DNA of 64,000 nt from Ophiura sarsii (taxonomy: Eukaryota > Echinodermata > Ophiuroidea > Amphilepidida > Ophiuridae), in the NCBI GenBank assembly GCA_035610835.1, contig CM069447.1, forward strand, positions 38,600,057-38,664,056. Direction: 5' to 3'. A program made the position numbers and the translations under genes. Numbering within the stretch: the first letter of the stretch is position 1; each line of letters opens with the position of its first letter. The notes under the pieces were generated by a model, which saw nothing but the letters and a program-made list of their open reading frames with translations, searched no databases and was not told the origin of the DNA. Positions 62,677-64,000 of this stretch are shown piece by piece.

Positions 62677-62682
62677 TTTATT
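62677..62682 (-). promoter_or_regulatory. Polyadenylation signal for the RAG1-like gene
   Basis: AATAAA on the minus strand, 74 bases after the tail stop codon at 62756-62758. Position and spacing suit the 3' end of the RAG1-like transcript. Confidence 0.5.
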
Positions 62683-62755
62683 TACACCATACTAACATTT
62701 TAAAGTCTGTCACAAAGAAGATTTTTTTATGGGTAAAATACCAGTTCCTTGCAGT

Positions 62756-64000
62756 CTAAGCATTTAAGCAAGTAATGCGCTTGTGGCCTTCTTGACCACA
62801 CTTCGAACATTTCTGACACAGTGGCTTTTTATTGGCCTTTCCTGTAATGATTTCATCGCATATAAAAGCCAGTGAAACTTCATAATGTCTCTCAACTCAT
62901 ACTTTGTGTTCTGCCGTGCGCACATCTTTCTAAGCATGCGAAACAGCTTGTTTCCATGCTCATTGGGCTCACTGGAAAAAGCCCCAACAGAACCATATCT
63001 TTCAATGAGTTCTGGGACATGGGCAAGAAATTTGTGAACATAATTTGGCATATTGTTTGCAATGTAGCCAAAATTTTGCTTGACCATGTCCATGAATTGA
63101 GCAGCATTTGCGGCATATTGGTCTACCAATTCTGGACAACTTTCCAGTGGCCTGGTGGCTTTCCAGACATGTTTTAGCTTTACATACTGCTCAATCAATT
63201 GGCGAACAACGCTACAGCGGTGTGGATCAATCATGGACAGCACTATCTCTGTGCATGCAGGGGTCATAAGGAAACGCGAATAGTTGCCAGGTTGCATTAC
63301 TCGTCTCTGTAGGCCAGTCTTCTGGCGCAAAGCCTCATCGAGTTCATTCTCCACTTCTTGCAGCCGTTGTTGATGATCCTTTTTGGCCCATTGCATTACT
63401 CCGGCAATGTAGATCTTTTTAAACCAAACAGCGGTATTTATCTCGCAGTGCAGCGTATCCAAGTGCGGGACATTGTGAATAAATGGATCGGCTTTGACAC
63501 CCTTTGAATTACGTGTTAGTGTTCTGTATGTCTCCTTATTGTCATTTTGAGTTCTTTCATCAATAAGTTTCTCAGATCTGTTCTGTGATCGGGAAATACG
63601 ATACTTAAATGGGTCCTCATACGCTTCCGTCCGTTCTGGTGGATTCGCACATTGTGCACAGGTATTCGGAAGATGACCCTGCCAACCCCACTGCCTTCCT
63701 TTCCAGTTTCTCGTCATACATAGTGGACAAAAAGTTCATCTTAAACTTCCATGGCACCCGTCCATTATGCATGTATGTCAAAACCGCATCTTGCAGATGA
63801 TTCCTTTCTTGTAGCACTGGCGTTGTCATGGCAGTAAACGCGAAATAATCATTTTCATCTGCCAGTGCTACAAGAAGGGGACGACAGTTAAGATGTGAAT
63901 TTGGTTTATCTTCCCTGAATACAATTGTTTCGCCGTGTTTGATATCCATGACACAAAAGGAGAAGCGTAACGCTTTATCCGCCAACTTATCTTCAGATTG
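62756..64000 (-). pseudogene. RAG1L: RAG1-like recombinase/transposase, C-terminal half; frame interrupted, runs off the right edge
   Basis: RAG1 and RAG1L are DDE-type recombinases/transposases related to Transib. The window opens inside the catalytic core (LADKALRFSF) and reads down the minus strand. Visible are MYDEKL at about 63713, where Asp matches catalytic Asp708 of vertebrate RAG1, exactly 19 residues before the zinc-binding C-x2-C (63647-63658); PHLDTLHCEIN; HKFLAHVPELIER with the zinc His pair; and NEHGNKLFR, where Glu (62959-62961) matches Glu962. KMCARQN and HWLLYAMKSLQ follow. Asp600 would lie just outside the window. One frameshift coincides with an ACGGACGG duplication (63627-63634). 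A second, at an A5 run (62826-62830), separates the body from the tail motif CSKCGQEGHKRITC. The stop in the tail frame is at 62756-62758. Similarity to vertebrate RAG1 is clear across about 370 residues. Decay and sequence error are both possible. Confidence 0.93.
62768..62809 (-). other. CCGHC zinc motif of the RAG1-like C-terminal tail
   Basis: The 14 codons read C-S-K-C-G-Q-E-G-H-K-R-I-T-C, exactly C-x2-C-x3-G-H-x4-C. This motif is known in the tail of invertebrate RAG1L and Transib transposases and is absent from vertebrate RAG1. It lies one frame away from the body of the gene. Confidence 0.8.

Noticed and set aside
63440..63480. HCE in the PHLDTLHCEIN stretch as loss of the catalytic Asp of RAG1.
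   Set aside because: Counting residues places the Asp708 equivalent in MYDEKL, 19 residues before the zinc C-x2-C, where Asp is kept; the HCE position is a different site.

Overview
The window looks like nuclear DNA from an invertebrate animal, most likely a marine deuterostome such as a hemichordate or echinoderm. It is AT-rich, with small exons in long introns bounded by GT..AG, many microsatellites, long G/C homopolymers, and a very high density of fold-back (palindromic) transposable elements. The gene content agrees with this assignment: one large ankyrin-repeat/ZU5/death-domain gene, and a tail-to-tail pair of RAG2-like and RAG1-like genes of the ProtoRAG/RAG-like transposon kind. The species cannot be fixed from the sequence alone. 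No bacterial or phage features are present, and most short open frames are chance.

Left part (about 0.6-40.0 kb, + strand): one gene of about 39 kb whose 5' end lies outside the window. It has an N-terminal cap exon and 15 ankyrin exons. Each ankyrin exon encodes one repeat of 32-36 codons and is in phase 0 at both ends. A degenerate C-terminal cap exon, a short linker exon and a 1.64-kb terminal exon follow; the terminal exon encodes a ZU5 domain, a UPA-like region, a charged linker and a C-terminal death domain. A polyadenylation signal lies 212 bp after the stop. Several ankyrin exons were duplicated together with their flanking intron sequence. The largest intron (19.3-30.2 kb) holds a block of about 10 kb bounded by inverted repeats of about 270 bp. 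That block contains a 1.1-kb pure polypyrimidine tract and a satellite array of about 3.3 kb (unit about 155 bp) carrying an E2F-like palindrome in almost every unit.

Middle part (40-57 kb): no intact gene recognised. It holds a decayed 3' fragment of a non-LTR retrotransposon (40.05-41.03 kb), a tandem array of units of about 240 bp rich in GCGC motifs (44.2-45.4 kb), a 1.04-kb tandem duplication (47.2-49.2 kb) with a third partial copy, a hAT-type non-autonomous element with a perfect 8-bp target duplication (53.87-54.37 kb), and several fold-back elements.

Right part (57.5-64.0 kb): the most notable region. A RAG2-like gene (+ strand: five visible kelch GG motifs, a repeated acidic hinge, a complete Cys4-His-Cys3 PHD signature) converges on a RAG1-like gene (- strand, running off the right edge), with about 3.75 kb between them. 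The RAG1-like part keeps the equivalents of catalytic Asp708 and Glu962, the zinc-binding C-x2-C and H-x4-H pairs, and the C-x2-C-x3-G-H-x4-C tail motif known from invertebrate RAG1L/Transib proteins. Both frames are interrupted. Four of the five frame breaks are explained by one missing A/T in a homopolymer run, so it is open whether these are true pseudogenes or genes with sequence errors.
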